The translations under genes and the position numbers were made by a program. A stretch of 64,000 bases of DNA, taken from an uncultured Poribacteria bacterium (lineage in GTDB: Bacteria > Poribacteria > WGA-4E > WGA-3G). Shown here in pieces: positions 17,995-26,573 of this stretch; within the stretch, counting starts at the first letter, position 1; each line of letters opens with the position of its first letter. Location of the stretch: positions 3,959,200 through 4,023,199 of the forward strand of contig OX639973.1 of NCBI GenBank assembly GCA_951828385.1. Reading direction: 5' to 3'. Under the pieces are notes generated by a model that was not told where the DNA came from, made no database searches, and saw only the letters and a list, made by a program, of their open reading frames with translations.

Positions 17995-19329
17995 ATGACC
18001 ATAGAACAAGTTAAACGTTTAGTTGAAGAAAACGGCATTGAATTTTTCCTCTGCTCCTTTGTAGAGATGAGCGGTGCCCCGAAGGCGAAGGTTATTCCCT
18101 CTACGCACCTTGAAGATATGGCAGAAGAGGGAGCAGGGTTCGGAGGCTTTGCCGCTGGTGAGATCGGACAATATCCACACGATCCAGAAATGGCGAGCAT
18201 TCCCGATTTTAATTCGTTGACAATTGTGCCGTGGCGGAAAAACATAGCATGGGTGGCGGGGGATATGTATGTTGAAGGTGAAGCGTGGCACTACTGCCCG
18301 AGAACGATTCTGCGGCGGCAATTAGATGCAGCGAAGGAGAGAGGTTATGTCTTCAATGTTGGCATCGAGGCAGAGTTCATGCTGTTAAAAAAGGACGAGT
18401 CAGGTGCCTATGCGCCATGGGACAAACTTGATACTTTGGATAAACCGTGCTACGATCTAAGGGCACTGCACCGTAATCTTGATACGATGACAACTCTGAT
18501 TAAATATATGCAGGGATTGGAATGGGAACCTTACGCAAATGATCACGAAGATGGAACGTGTCAGTTTGAGGCAAACTGGACCTATTCGGACGCGCTCACA
18601 ACAGCCGATCGGCACACGTTTTTCAAGTGGATGGTCAAAACACTTGCCGAAGAACGCGGGTTGCTGGCAACGTTTATGCCCAAACCGTTCACGCATCTGA
18701 CGGGTAACGGTGCACACTTCCACATGAGTCTCTGGGGTGAAGGGAATCAGACCAATCTGTTTCTTGATGAGAACGATAAAAACGGTTTGTCTCAACTCGC
18801 TTACTGGTTCACAGGCGGTATCCTCAAACATGCGGATGCGGTCACAGCGGTCACAAATCCGCTTGTGAATAGTTACAAACGTTTAGTTCGTAGACCCCCG
18901 CGTTCGGGTTCATCGTGGGCACCTGTTTATGTTACCTACGGTGCCAACAATCGGACGCAGATGATTCGGATTCCTGCCCCCGGACGCGTTGAAAACCGCT
19001 TAGGCGATGGGGCGGCAAACCCTTATCTTGCATCAACAGTGCTCCTCGCAGCGGGGCTGGACGGCATCGAAAACCAGATCGACCCCGGCGTGCAAAACGA
19101 GGACAACCTTTATGAAGTGTCGGAAGCGGAATTACAACGACGCGGAATTAATTCTCTACCGGCGACGCTTGACGCAGCTGCAGGCGCGCTTGCACAAGAC
19201 GAAGTGATCAAGAAGGCGCTCGGGACAACATACGCTGACTATTATATTCAGGTGAAACGCAAGGAGTGGCGCGACTATCACTTGAGTGTCAGCCAGTGGG
19301 AAACTGATAACTACTTGGAGGTTTATTGA
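17995..19329 (+). CDS. Type III glutamine synthetase / gamma-glutamylmethylamide synthetase family
   Basis: 444 residues. N-terminal beta-grasp (FFLCSFVEMSGAPKAKVIP ... GAGFGGFAA), then the catalytic domain with GIEAEFMLL, NDHEDGTCQFEANW, TFMPKPF, GNGAHFHMSLW, NPLVNSYKRL and R(I)PAPGRVENRL. The sequence resembles rhizobial GlnT (type III) and the gamma-glutamylmethylamide synthetases of methylotrophs, which are also about 444 residues. It therefore ligates glutamate with ammonia or with methylamine; sequence alone does not settle which. No other methylamine-pathway gene is in the window. GGGAG precedes the ATG. Confidence 0.92.
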   Translation: MTIEQVKRLVEENGIEFFLCSFVEMSGAPKAKVIPSTHLEDMAEEGAGFGGFAAGEIGQYPHDPEMASIPDFNSLTIVPWRKNIAWVAGDMYVEGEAWHYCPRTILRRQLDAAKERGYVFNVGIEAEFMLLKKDESGAYAPWDKLDTLDKPCYDLRALHRNLDTMTTLIKYMQGLEWEPYANDHEDGTCQFEANWTYSDALTTADRHTFFKWMVKTLAEERGLLATFMPKPFTHLTGNGAHFHMSLWGEGNQTNLFLDENDKNGLSQLAYWFTGGILKHADAVTAVTNPLVNSYKRLVRRPPRSGSSWAPVYVTYGANNRTQMIRIPAPGRVENRLGDGAANPYLASTVLLAAGLDGIENQIDPGVQNEDNLYEVSEAELQRRGINSLPATLDAAAGALAQDEVIKKALGTTYADYYIQVKRKEWRDYHLSVSQWETDNYLEVY

Positions 19330-19340
19330 TGTTGAAGATC

Positions 19341-19407
19341 GCGAGCGCGGGGAAATCCGCAGAAATACCCAAGCAAACACCCCAAGCAAAAACACTCGCT
19401 CCTACGG
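19341..19407. repeat. Dispersed intergenic repeat, family R2, copy a
   Basis: Contains CCGCAGAAATACCCAAG (shared with 38805-38820) and AACACCCCAAGCAAAAACAC (shared with 26450-26460). These cores recur only between genes in this window. Confidence 0.6.
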
Positions 19408-19443
19408 AAAGCAAATAACACTGGCAAAAAGGAAATAATTTTG

Positions 19444-20391
19444 ATGAAAGTTTTATTTAGACTGGTAGGTTTAGCACTTATATGTTTTTTAACTGTTTAC
19501 ATCGTCGGTTGTGGGCAAGGTGAAGAAGATGAGGAGGTGAGTCCGACAGAATTGGTGGGTGCAGACCCAAGCCCTGATGATAGCACACCCATCGCTGAAC
19601 CTCTACCGGAGCCTGCACCAGAACCCATTATTCCGGATGGAATGGTTCTGATTATAGAGGGTGAGTTTCAGATGGGCAGCAACGATGGTAATGCCGATAA
19701 CGATGAACAACCGGTGCATACTGTTCATCTTGACGCGTTTTATATAGACGCGAACGAGGTAACCAACGGCGAATTTAAGGATTTTGTTCTTGCGAATCCA
19801 GCGTGGCAAAAAGACGGCATAGGTGAAAAATTCCACGATGGCAATTACTTGCAGGACTGGAATGGAAATAATTTCCCTCTCGGAGAGCGGGAGCATCCGG
19901 TCCGTTATGTGAGTTGGTATGCAGCGATGGCTTATGCGGTCTGGGTGGACAAGCGTTTACCGACGGAAGCAGAATGGGAGAAAGCGGCGCGGGGCGGTTT
20001 AGAGAAAAAACAGTATCCGTGGGGCAATGGTATTAACTTCAATAGGGCAAACTACGGTAAAAATCTTGGTGAGACAACGCCTGTCGGTGAATATCCTGTG
20101 AACGACTACGGTGTACATGACATGGCGGGGAACGTGTGGGAATGGTGCCTTGATGGGTATGAGGTCGATTTCTATGCGAATTCTCCACGCCGAAACCCGA
20201 TTGCAGGTGCGAATACCATTGAAGACATCGTGAACGATTTTGAGAACATTGTAGATTTTCGCGTCATTCGCGGTGGTGGCTGGAATAGTGAACCTGAGTG
20301 GTTGCGTGCGTCAAACCGCCACGGGACAAGTCCGGCGTATGCGGGTATTGGTGCGCTAGGATTCCGTTGTGCGAAAAGTGTATCACCTTAG
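19444..20391 (+). CDS. Lipoprotein with SUMF1/FGE-type domain
   Basis: 315 residues from the ATG at 19444 (AAGGAA upstream; a TTG one codon earlier is unlikely). The signal sequence ends in a lipobox-like VYIVGC, so the protein is probably a lipoprotein. After an acidic, proline-rich linker, the FGE-sulfatase domain runs to the end: GEFQMGSND, YIDANEVTNGEF, VSWYAAMAYAVW, RLPTEAEWEKAARGG, NVWEWCLDGY, RGGGWNS and GFRCAK. True formylglycine-generating enzymes use a copper site formed by two cysteines; here the pattern is not clearly conserved, so a binding or other modifying role is equally possible. Secreted LamG proteins follow. Confidence 0.88.
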   Translation: MKVLFRLVGLALICFLTVYIVGCGQGEEDEEVSPTELVGADPSPDDSTPIAEPLPEPAPEPIIPDGMVLIIEGEFQMGSNDGNADNDEQPVHTVHLDAFYIDANEVTNGEFKDFVLANPAWQKDGIGEKFHDGNYLQDWNGNNFPLGEREHPVRYVSWYAAMAYAVWVDKRLPTEAEWEKAARGGLEKKQYPWGNGINFNRANYGKNLGETTPVGEYPVNDYGVHDMAGNVWEWCLDGYEVDFYANSPRRNPIAGANTIEDIVNDFENIVDFRVIRGGGWNSEPEWLRASNRHGTSPAYAGIGALGFRCAKSVSP

Positions 20392-20476
20392 CACACACCT
20401 ATGGTAGATTTTAGAATTAATTAAACACTACAATGGAAGATTCAACCCCCCTAACCCTCTTATCAGGGAGAATTAA

Positions 20477-20505
20477 TTGACGCAAAAATGAAAATTTGCT
20501 ACGAT
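20477..20505 (+). promoter_or_regulatory. Promoter of the LamG gene
   Basis: TTGACG (20477-20482), 17 bp spacer, TACGAT (20500-20505), about 80 bases upstream of the LamG start. A CCCTCTTATCAGGGAG palindrome lies just before it. Confidence 0.5.
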
Positions 20506-20586
20506 ATGGTTTAAGTAGATAAGGAGAGTCATTCTTTTTTGCTCTTCACGTAATGTTTAGACTATTTTGACTTTAAAGGAGACAAC

Positions 20587-21372
20587 ATGAAAATTTTTTC
20601 AATAATCACATTTTGTTTACTTGTATGTGTAGCATTTTCCCACGCCGACCTAATGGACGGACTTGTTCTATACATGCCGCTTGACGAAGGTTCCGGTAGT
20701 GCAACGCAAGACTTCTCCGCAAACGGTTTTGAAGGTGAAGTGATGGGTAATGCAAAATGGGTTGACGGACAGTTCGGGAAAGCACTCCAATTTGCGGCTG
20801 CCGCAGATCACGTCGTTGTTGAAGACGATACCGCTTTTCATATTGAGGGTGCGATCACACAAGCCGCATGGGTACAACTGGACAGGCTGCCGAGCGCACA
20901 CGCGATTATTTGCGGTACCCGGCAGAGTGGTGCGACTCGACATATCGGTTTCGGTTTCGGGATGAATCCAGCAAACGGCATTAAAATCTGGACGAACGGT
21001 GCGGCCGGCGGATTCAAGGATATCAACGATAACGAAACAGAGTTGGAGATAGGTAAGTGGTATTATCTTGCCTACACCCATACGGACGATAATAATGGCT
21101 TAGTGGTGATTTACTTAGATGGTGCGGAAACGCACTCCGAAGAATCGGGCAATCCGGTTGCGCCTGCCCAAAATACGAGTGCGGTGACTATTGGTACTTG
21201 GGGCGGTGAGGCGTGGACAGGGAGTGTTGACGAAGTTCGGCTTTGGAACCGTGCGCTCTCCGCAGACGAGATCAAAGCGAGCATGAACCAAGATGCTGCG
21301 TCATTCCTAACACCGGTGGAACCAGAAGGTAAACTCGCCACATCTTGGGCGAATATTAAGATGATTCGATGA
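20587..21372 (+). CDS. Secreted LamG-domain protein with KLATSW tail
   Basis: 261 residues. Signal peptide (KIFSIITFCLLVCVAFSHA), then one LamG/concanavalin-like domain: GLVLYMPLDEGSGSATQDFSANG, LQFAAAADHVVV, AITQAAWVQL, YLDG and the closing GSVDEVRLWNRALSADEI, which is typical of LamG jelly-rolls. The protein ends VEPEGKLATSWANIKMIR, a tail shared with three neighbours. LamG modules bind glycans or proteins at the cell surface. GGAGACAAC lies before the ATG. Confidence 0.92.
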   Translation: MKIFSIITFCLLVCVAFSHADLMDGLVLYMPLDEGSGSATQDFSANGFEGEVMGNAKWVDGQFGKALQFAAAADHVVVEDDTAFHIEGAITQAAWVQLDRLPSAHAIICGTRQSGATRHIGFGFGMNPANGIKIWTNGAAGGFKDINDNETELEIGKWYYLAYTHTDDNNGLVVIYLDGAETHSEESGNPVAPAQNTSAVTIGTWGGEAWTGSVDEVRLWNRALSADEIKASMNQDAASFLTPVEPEGKLATSWANIKMIR

Positions 21373-21452
21373 CTCGTAAACGAGTATCAAAATCCCGAAA
21401 GTCTGGGGTAAAAGTCCCAGACTTTCAACTTAAATGTAGAAAGGAGATTAGT

Positions 21453-22232
21453 ATGAACAGGTTATTATTGTGGTTAGGATTCTGTGCTGTTCTGGCACTT
21501 TCAGCGAATGTTGAGGCGATTCGGAACGATCCGGACCTCATAATCTATTACTCCTTTGATAAAGATGAGAAGGAAGTTACAGACGACAGTGGCAACGGGT
21601 TTGATGGCGAGATTTTAGGTGCAGAGTGGAGCAAGGAAGGCAAAATCGGTGGAGCGATGGAATTTGACGGTGGGAGTGCCATCAAAAGCCCACAAGATAT
21701 TCCTGGATTTACTGAGGTTGAGTTAACAGAGATGACTGTAGAACATTGGGTAATGCTCAGCGCAAGTACTGGCGGCACGCAACAAGTTTGGGAAGCATTG
21801 AACACCGCGGGTGCGTGGCCTGCCGAAACTTTCATTGAGGGCGCAGCGGAGATGGTGTTCTATATCTACGATACAAAAAATACAGAGCACCGCACAGCGA
21901 TTCCAGAACTACCACTTAAAAAATGGGTCCATATTGCAGGCACGTATGATGGCAAAGTCCAGAAATCCTATTTTAATGGCAAAGTTGTAGCAGAGGAAGC
22001 ATGGAGCGGAAAATTTACGATCTTCAATGCACCGACGGGTGCTATCGTTCTTGGCAAGGATAATGAAGCAGACATTCAACACCTAAACGGGTTCATTGAT
22101 GAGTTCGCCTTCTATACGCGCGCCTTGACGGAGGCTGAAATTAAGGCTGACATGGATAAAGGTGTTCTATTTGCCGTTGACCCAGCGGATAAACTGAGTA
22201 CCACATGGGCTAATATCAAAGCTGAGTACTAA
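21453..22232 (+). CDS. Secreted LamG-domain protein with KLSTTW tail
   Basis: 259 residues from the ATG at 21453, chosen because AAAGGAGATTAGT precedes it and a signal peptide (NRLLLWLGFCAVLALSANVEA) follows; the frame is open 84 bases further upstream. One LamG domain: LIIYYSFDKDEKEVTDDSGNG, MEFDGGSAI, VEHWVML, WVHIAGTYDG, NGKVV and GFIDEFAFYTRALTEAEI. It ends DPADKLSTTWANIKAEY. A paralogue of the preceding gene in domain and tail but quite diverged in sequence, so an old duplication. Confidence 0.92.
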   Translation: MNRLLLWLGFCAVLALSANVEAIRNDPDLIIYYSFDKDEKEVTDDSGNGFDGEILGAEWSKEGKIGGAMEFDGGSAIKSPQDIPGFTEVELTEMTVEHWVMLSASTGGTQQVWEALNTAGAWPAETFIEGAAEMVFYIYDTKNTEHRTAIPELPLKKWVHIAGTYDGKVQKSYFNGKVVAEEAWSGKFTIFNAPTGAIVLGKDNEADIQHLNGFIDEFAFYTRALTEAEIKADMDKGVLFAVDPADKLSTTWANIKAEY

Positions 22233-22298
22233 TAGTTGAAGGATATTAGGAACCGATTTTAGAGCACGTTCCTTAAACATACCGCTTTGGAAAAAACG

Positions 22299-23357
22299 AT
22301 GAAAGGTCCTCAATCATCGCCAAGTCTGCATGATGCCCTGATACAAACAGAAGCCCAATTAGAATCATATCTATCCGAGCCGACAACCGAAGTCATATCG
22401 GATATCGCTGCGTTGGAGGGGGATATCCTTATCCTCGGTGTTGGTGGGAAGATGGGGCCGACACTCGCCACACAGGCGAAACGCGCGATTGATGCCGCGG
22501 GTATATCCAAAAAGGTGATCGGTGTTTCCCGGTTCTCAACACCTGGTGTGCGTGAAGCCTTGCACGAAATCGGTATTGAGACAATCGTTGCAGATCTCCT
22601 CTCGGAAGACTGCTTGCAAAACCTACCTGATACCGAAAATGTGATTTTGATGGCGGGTCGGAAGTTCGGTGCTACCGATAATGAGAATCTGACGTGGGCG
22701 ATGAACGGTTATATGCCCGGACGCGTAGCAGAGAAGTTTCACGCTTCTCGGTTGGTTGTGTTTTCAACGGGGAATGTCTATCCACTGACACCGGTTTCCC
22801 ACGGTGGCGCGACTGAAAGTTCACCCGTTGCACCGATTGGTGAATATGCACAATCGTGTTTGAGTCGTGAACGGATATGTTCCTATTTTTCATTACAATT
22901 GGGTACGCCGATGGCGATCCTGCGACTCAACTACGCGATAGACCTCCGTTATGGGATACTGTTGGACATCGCTGAGAAAGTTTATGCCGAAGAAGTAATT
23001 TCCCTTCAGATGGGCAATGTGAATGTGATATGGCAAGGTGATGCGAACGCGGTCGTACTGCGCGCTTTCGCACATTGTCAAAGTCCACCACTGGTTCTGA
23101 ATGTGACGGGACCGGAAACGGTTTCTATCCGATACCTTGCGTCGTGTTTCGGCAGGCTTTTCAACAAGCTGCCGCGCTTTGAGGATGAAGAAGTATCAAC
23201 GGCACTGCTGAGCAACGCTGCTCAATGTCATCAACTGTTTGGATACCCGCGTGTCTCTTTAGGACAAATGATTGAATGGGTTGCAGAATGGGTTCAGATA
23301 GATGGCACAACGCTTCGTAAACCGACGCATTTTGAAGTGCGCGACGGAAGATTTTGA
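22299..23357 (+). CDS. NAD-dependent epimerase/dehydratase-like protein
   Basis: 352 residues from the ATG at 22299, with GGA 7-10 nt upstream; a TTG four codons earlier has no ribosome site. It is an extended SDR-like fold: GDILILGVGGKMGPTLA in place of the usual GxxGxxG, VVADLLSED, NVILMAGRKFG, LVVFSTGNVYPLT, EYAQSCLSRER (YxxSxxxxE instead of YxxxK), AILRLNYAIDLRYGIL and a C-terminal VNVIWQGDAN / LNVTGPETVSIR segment. Substrate is probably a nucleotide sugar or related small molecule. The missing lysine of the YxxxK pair leaves the catalysis uncertain. Confidence 0.75.
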   Translation: MKGPQSSPSLHDALIQTEAQLESYLSEPTTEVISDIAALEGDILILGVGGKMGPTLATQAKRAIDAAGISKKVIGVSRFSTPGVREALHEIGIETIVADLLSEDCLQNLPDTENVILMAGRKFGATDNENLTWAMNGYMPGRVAEKFHASRLVVFSTGNVYPLTPVSHGGATESSPVAPIGEYAQSCLSRERICSYFSLQLGTPMAILRLNYAIDLRYGILLDIAEKVYAEEVISLQMGNVNVIWQGDANAVVLRAFAHCQSPPLVLNVTGPETVSIRYLASCFGRLFNKLPRFEDEEVSTALLSNAAQCHQLFGYPRVSLGQMIEWVAEWVQIDGTTLRKPTHFEVRDGRF

Positions 23358-23382
23358 TAACTTTAAAAAATATAGACAAAAA

Positions 23383-24345
23383 ATGCGAATTCTGTTAGTA
23401 TGTCAGAGTAGTTTTTATCTGATGTTTTCCATTGTCGTCGGTAGTGCTTTGTGTCAACCACATCCACCAGTAACGATTGCATTTGCGTCGGATGTGAGCG
23501 GCGACTGGGAAATCTATCTGACAGATACGACTGGCAAACGACCTGTAAATCTCACGCGCAACCCTGCAGCGGATTATTATCCGACGTGGTCACCTGACGG
23601 TACTCAGATCGCTTTTTTTTCACGTCGAGACGGGAATCATGAGATTTATATGATGCGAGCGGATGGTACTCGTCAGGAGCGTCTAACACATCATCCAGCA
23701 ACGGATAAAGCACCGGCTTGGTCCCCTGATGGTACGCGCCTCGCCTTTACATCAAATCGAGGTGGGCATTTCGACATCTATCTGCTTCATCTCAATAATG
23801 ACGAGGTGGAGCCTCTCACCGAAAACCCATTTGAAGATGAGGTGCCGGCTTGGTCGCCTGATGGAAATACGCTTGTTTTCCATTCAAAGCGGGAACTCAA
23901 CTGGGATATATACGTCGTTGATGTCAATAGCGGTGTCGAACAACGGTTGACGGATCAACCTCTGATGGACACGTATCCGGCTTGGTCGCCCGATGGCAGT
24001 CGGATTGTATATGCTTCAATGCATGCCGAGGCAGCACTTGCTGACTTTGACTTGTACATCATGGATGCAGTCGATGGTGGGAACAAAAAGGCTCTCACCG
24101 ATACACCTACAGATGAAGCGGTTCCTGCGTGGGCGCCTGATGGCAGTACTATTGCTTTTCAATTTGAGAAAGAGGGTAGATGGGTTATCCACGTCATGCG
24201 TGCCGATGGCAGCGAACGGCATGAATTGATTAACAACGGTGCTTGGGCGGCGCAACCGAAATGGTCTAACGGTAGTTCAGGCGCACTTATAGTAGTGCCA
24301 TTAGCATTACAGATTCAGCAGTGGGGCAAAATTCGCGCCCCGTAG
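23383..24345 (+). CDS. Secreted TolB-like (PD40) beta-propeller protein
   Basis: 320 residues from the ATG at 23383, chosen because a signal peptide (RILLVCQSSFYLMFSIVVGSALC) follows and because upstream starts overlap the previous gene; no good ribosome site is seen. About six repeats carry (A/T)WSPDGtxIAFxSxRdGnxxIYxM, the PD40 motif of TolB propellers, with RLTxxPxxDxxPAWSPDG linking consecutive blades. TolB itself works with Pal in the periplasm, but the pal/tolQRA partners are absent, so this is a generic exported propeller. It lacks the KLATTW tail of its neighbours. Confidence 0.88.
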   Translation: MRILLVCQSSFYLMFSIVVGSALCQPHPPVTIAFASDVSGDWEIYLTDTTGKRPVNLTRNPAADYYPTWSPDGTQIAFFSRRDGNHEIYMMRADGTRQERLTHHPATDKAPAWSPDGTRLAFTSNRGGHFDIYLLHLNNDEVEPLTENPFEDEVPAWSPDGNTLVFHSKRELNWDIYVVDVNSGVEQRLTDQPLMDTYPAWSPDGSRIVYASMHAEAALADFDLYIMDAVDGGNKKALTDTPTDEAVPAWAPDGSTIAFQFEKEGRWVIHVMRADGSERHELINNGAWAAQPKWSNGSSGALIVVPLALQIQQWGKIRAP

Positions 24346-24418
24346 AATGGTAGTTAGCAAATATGCCCAAGGTATTCTAATGGGGCAAAAACTTTACTAA
24401 CAAAAAGGAGATACTTCT

Positions 24419-25072
24419 ATGCGTTTTAAGACATTCGTATTCGGTACACTTTTCATCTTCGGTTTATTACTCACAGTCAGTATGAGTTACAGTTATGAAC
24501 GGGCAGTCGAAGCAGAAGCGGCGGATACAATCGAAGCTCCGATGGTAGTCGCGGACGATGATGCGGCTTCTGGAGGTCAATTTGTGTGGGTGGAAGGGGA
24601 ACCGCTTACAGGTGGTGGTGGTGAAGGTTGGGTAGAATTCAAACTCCATATTTCAGAACCCGGTACCTACGCGCTGTGGGGGAAAGTCATCGCCTGGGAT
24701 GGCAATAGCGATTCATTCTGGGTAACTTGGCAACCTGCTGATCCTGATGAAAACGCGCAAGAAACCCAAAACACCGAGTTTCGCTGGGGTGTCGCACAAA
24801 GCAACGAGTGGAGCTGGGACAGGATTAACCATTGGTTAGACGGTGGCACGTTTGAACGGGAATGGGAAATAGCAGAGGCTGGAGAAACCACGCTCCGCAT
24901 CGCAGTCCGCGAAGATGCCTGTATGTTGGATGTTATCTACATCACTGACAACCTCTCCGAGGACGAAGCGGAGGTCAACCCTCGCGATCCTATCCCGGAA
25001 GATTCGCTAACGCCTGTTGAACCGCAAGATAAACTTGCCACAACATGGGGTAGGCTGAAAGCGGACAGATAG
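24419..25072 (+). CDS. Secreted carbohydrate-binding-like protein with KLATTW tail
   Basis: 217 residues, signal peptide (RFKTFVFGTLFIFGLLLTVSMSYS), then one beta-sandwich domain beginning VEAEAADTIEAPMVVADD and containing GGGGEGWVEFKLHI, GTYALWGKVIAWDGNSDSFW, INHWLDGGTFEREW and TLRIAVREDACMLDVIYIT. This resembles CBM6/galactose-binding-like modules whose LxIxxREDGxxLDxI(Y/F)I strand is typical. It ends VEPQDKLATTWGRLKADR. AAAAGGAGATACTTCT precedes the ATG. The next gene is a close paralogue. Confidence 0.88.
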   Translation: MRFKTFVFGTLFIFGLLLTVSMSYSYERAVEAEAADTIEAPMVVADDDAASGGQFVWVEGEPLTGGGGEGWVEFKLHISEPGTYALWGKVIAWDGNSDSFWVTWQPADPDENAQETQNTEFRWGVAQSNEWSWDRINHWLDGGTFEREWEIAEAGETTLRIAVREDACMLDVIYITDNLSEDEAEVNPRDPIPEDSLTPVEPQDKLATTWGRLKADR

Positions 25073-25092
25073 TTAATTAACTTAATCTAACA

Positions 25093-25118
25093 GCGGGTGG
25101 TTCAGCGAAACCGCCCGC
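25093..25118. repeat. Intergenic hairpin
   Basis: GCGGGTGGTT pairs with AACCGCCCGC (one G-T pair) around a 6-base loop. It separates the two carbohydrate-binding paralogues; there is no U-tract. Confidence 0.55.
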
Positions 25119-25145
25119 GTGTTTCAGAAGACAGAAAGGAGGTAT

Positions 25146-25823
25146 ATGGTGAAATACGGAATACTTTTGACACTGATTATACTAACGGTATTCTTATGTG
25201 GTATTGTGGGACTTCATGCTGAGGTTGAGATTGCCCTTGAAGCTGAGTTGGCAGACGAGATTGTAGCACCGATGATAATTGCGGATGATAGATTGGCATC
25301 TGATGGTAAATTCATCTGGGATGACGGGGAACCCCTAACGGGTGGTGGTGGTAAAGGTTACGCCGAATTTATCATCAATATTCCCGAACCGGGTGACTAC
25401 GCGCTGTGGGGACATGTCATCGCCTGGGACGGTAACAGCGATTCGTTTTGGGTGACTTGGCAACCCGCCGATCCTGACGAAGATGCACAAGCAACCCAGA
25501 ATACAGAATTTCGTTGGGGTGTTGGAGCGGGTGCCGCTTGGCATTGGGACCGCATCAATCATTGGTTAGACGGTGGTACATTTGACCGGGAATGGGATTT
25601 CAAGGAAGCCGGTGAGACGGTCCTACGTATCGGAGTCCGCGAGGATGCCACCATGTTAGACGCAATTTTTGTGACGACTAACGTGAAAGCCACAGCAGCG
25701 GGTCAAGCAAATGTCCGTCTTCCAACCGATGAAGATCGGAAGATACAAATTGAGGGACTCGCTGTGGATGCCAAGGGCAAAGCTGCAACCACGTGGGGTT
25801 CCCTGAAACGGGCGTATCAATAA
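25146..25823 (+). CDS. Secreted carbohydrate-binding-like protein, paralogue of the preceding gene
   Basis: 225 residues from the ATG at 25146. AAGGAGG lies only 3 nt before this ATG and 6 nt before a GTG one codon on (25149), so the GTG may be the real start; either leaves the signal peptide intact (KYGILLTLIILTVFLCGIVGLHA). The domain repeats the neighbour almost motif for motif: EAELADEIVAPMIIADD, GGGGKGYAEF, WGHVIAWDGNSDSFW, INHWLDGGTFDREW and VLRIGVREDATMLDAIFVT. It ends VDAKGKAATTWGSLKRAYQ. A recent tandem duplication is likely. Confidence 0.87.
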   Translation: MVKYGILLTLIILTVFLCGIVGLHAEVEIALEAELADEIVAPMIIADDRLASDGKFIWDDGEPLTGGGGKGYAEFIINIPEPGDYALWGHVIAWDGNSDSFWVTWQPADPDEDAQATQNTEFRWGVGAGAAWHWDRINHWLDGGTFDREWDFKEAGETVLRIGVREDATMLDAIFVTTNVKATAAGQANVRLPTDEDRKIQIEGLAVDAKGKAATTWGSLKRAYQ

Positions 25824-26247
25824 GAAATGGTGGCATGAACTTACTTTCGGATGTTCTGAGGCGATCAGGTATTTGGTTTCCAAATCCTTGATGTTGCGAT
25901 TGCAGGCTGACGCAAGGCATAGTTTTAACAAACCGGTTATTGCGTAGCATATAACACTGCTTTCCATAATAGTTGATACGCCATAAGTCAAATCCACGTT
26001 CAAACTGGACAACGCGATCAGGCGGGCCGAGGCGAAATTCCAATTGCTCCGTTGCCCGCCTATCGCGTTTAACAAGTACGTGTGTCGCATAAGCGAGACC
26101 CGAAAGAATTCCAGCCAAGGCAATTTTCCCTCTCAGTTTAACCGAAATACTTTCTGCAGTCGGTGTCCAGCCACAAATTAGGGATAAAATAAGTGCCGCA
26201 GCGCAAATTTTTCTTTTTATACAAGAAATTTGACATAGATTTCGCAT
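25678..26247 (-). CDS. Small exported hypothetical protein, 3' end probably frameshifted
   Basis: From the ATG at 26247 the frame encodes RNLCQISCIKRKICAAALIL..., a signal-peptide-like start, then QLEFRLGPPDRVVQFERGF and DLWRINYYGKQCYMLRNNR, which look like genuine conserved protein text. After about residue 105 the sequence loses that character and runs 146 bases antisense into the end of the gene at 25146-25823. I suspect a frameshift or decay near 25900, so the real C-terminus is shorter. Function unknown. Confidence 0.35.
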   Translation of the reverse strand: MRNLCQISCIKRKICAAALILSLICGWTPTAESISVKLRGKIALAGILSGLAYATHVLVKRDRRATEQLEFRLGPPDRVVQFERGFDLWRINYYGKQCYMLRNNRFVKTMPCVSLQSQHQGFGNQIPDRLRTSESKFMPPFLIDTPVSGNPTWLQLCPWHPQRVPQFVSSDLHRLEDGHLLDPLLWLSR

Positions 26248-26420
26248 TTGTGTGCCATTTCCATACATTAAGACTTGACAAAAGAAATATCTTAAGTGTA
26301 TCCTAATAGGAATCAATAAAAAAGTTTCGCTAATTGCGTCTGTAGTTTGTCGTCTCTGTCTTTCTAATACCAATTCTAATTGACGATTCCTCATTAAAAG
26401 GGTCCGCTGTTTTTAGTTAT

Positions 26421-26474
26421 ACCCGGTGCGGTTAGGAGGGAAACACCCCAGCAAAAACACCGCACCTACCGGGC
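26421..26474. repeat. Dispersed intergenic repeat, family R2, copy b
   Basis: CCCGGTGCGGTTAGG ... GAAACACCCCAGCAAAAACACCGCACCTACCGGG. The two arms are partly complementary, and the AACACCCCAGCAAAAACAC core matches copy a at 19341-19407. The surrounding stretch 26248-26573 shows no other gene. Confidence 0.6.
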
Positions 26475-26573
26475 CTGGGTAGATGGTATAAGTTAGGCAA
26501 GCCTCACAAATTTTTCATGAGTTTGTAGAGAAGCAGACCTTTTTATTAGCGATCGACCTGGAGCGTGATTAGC

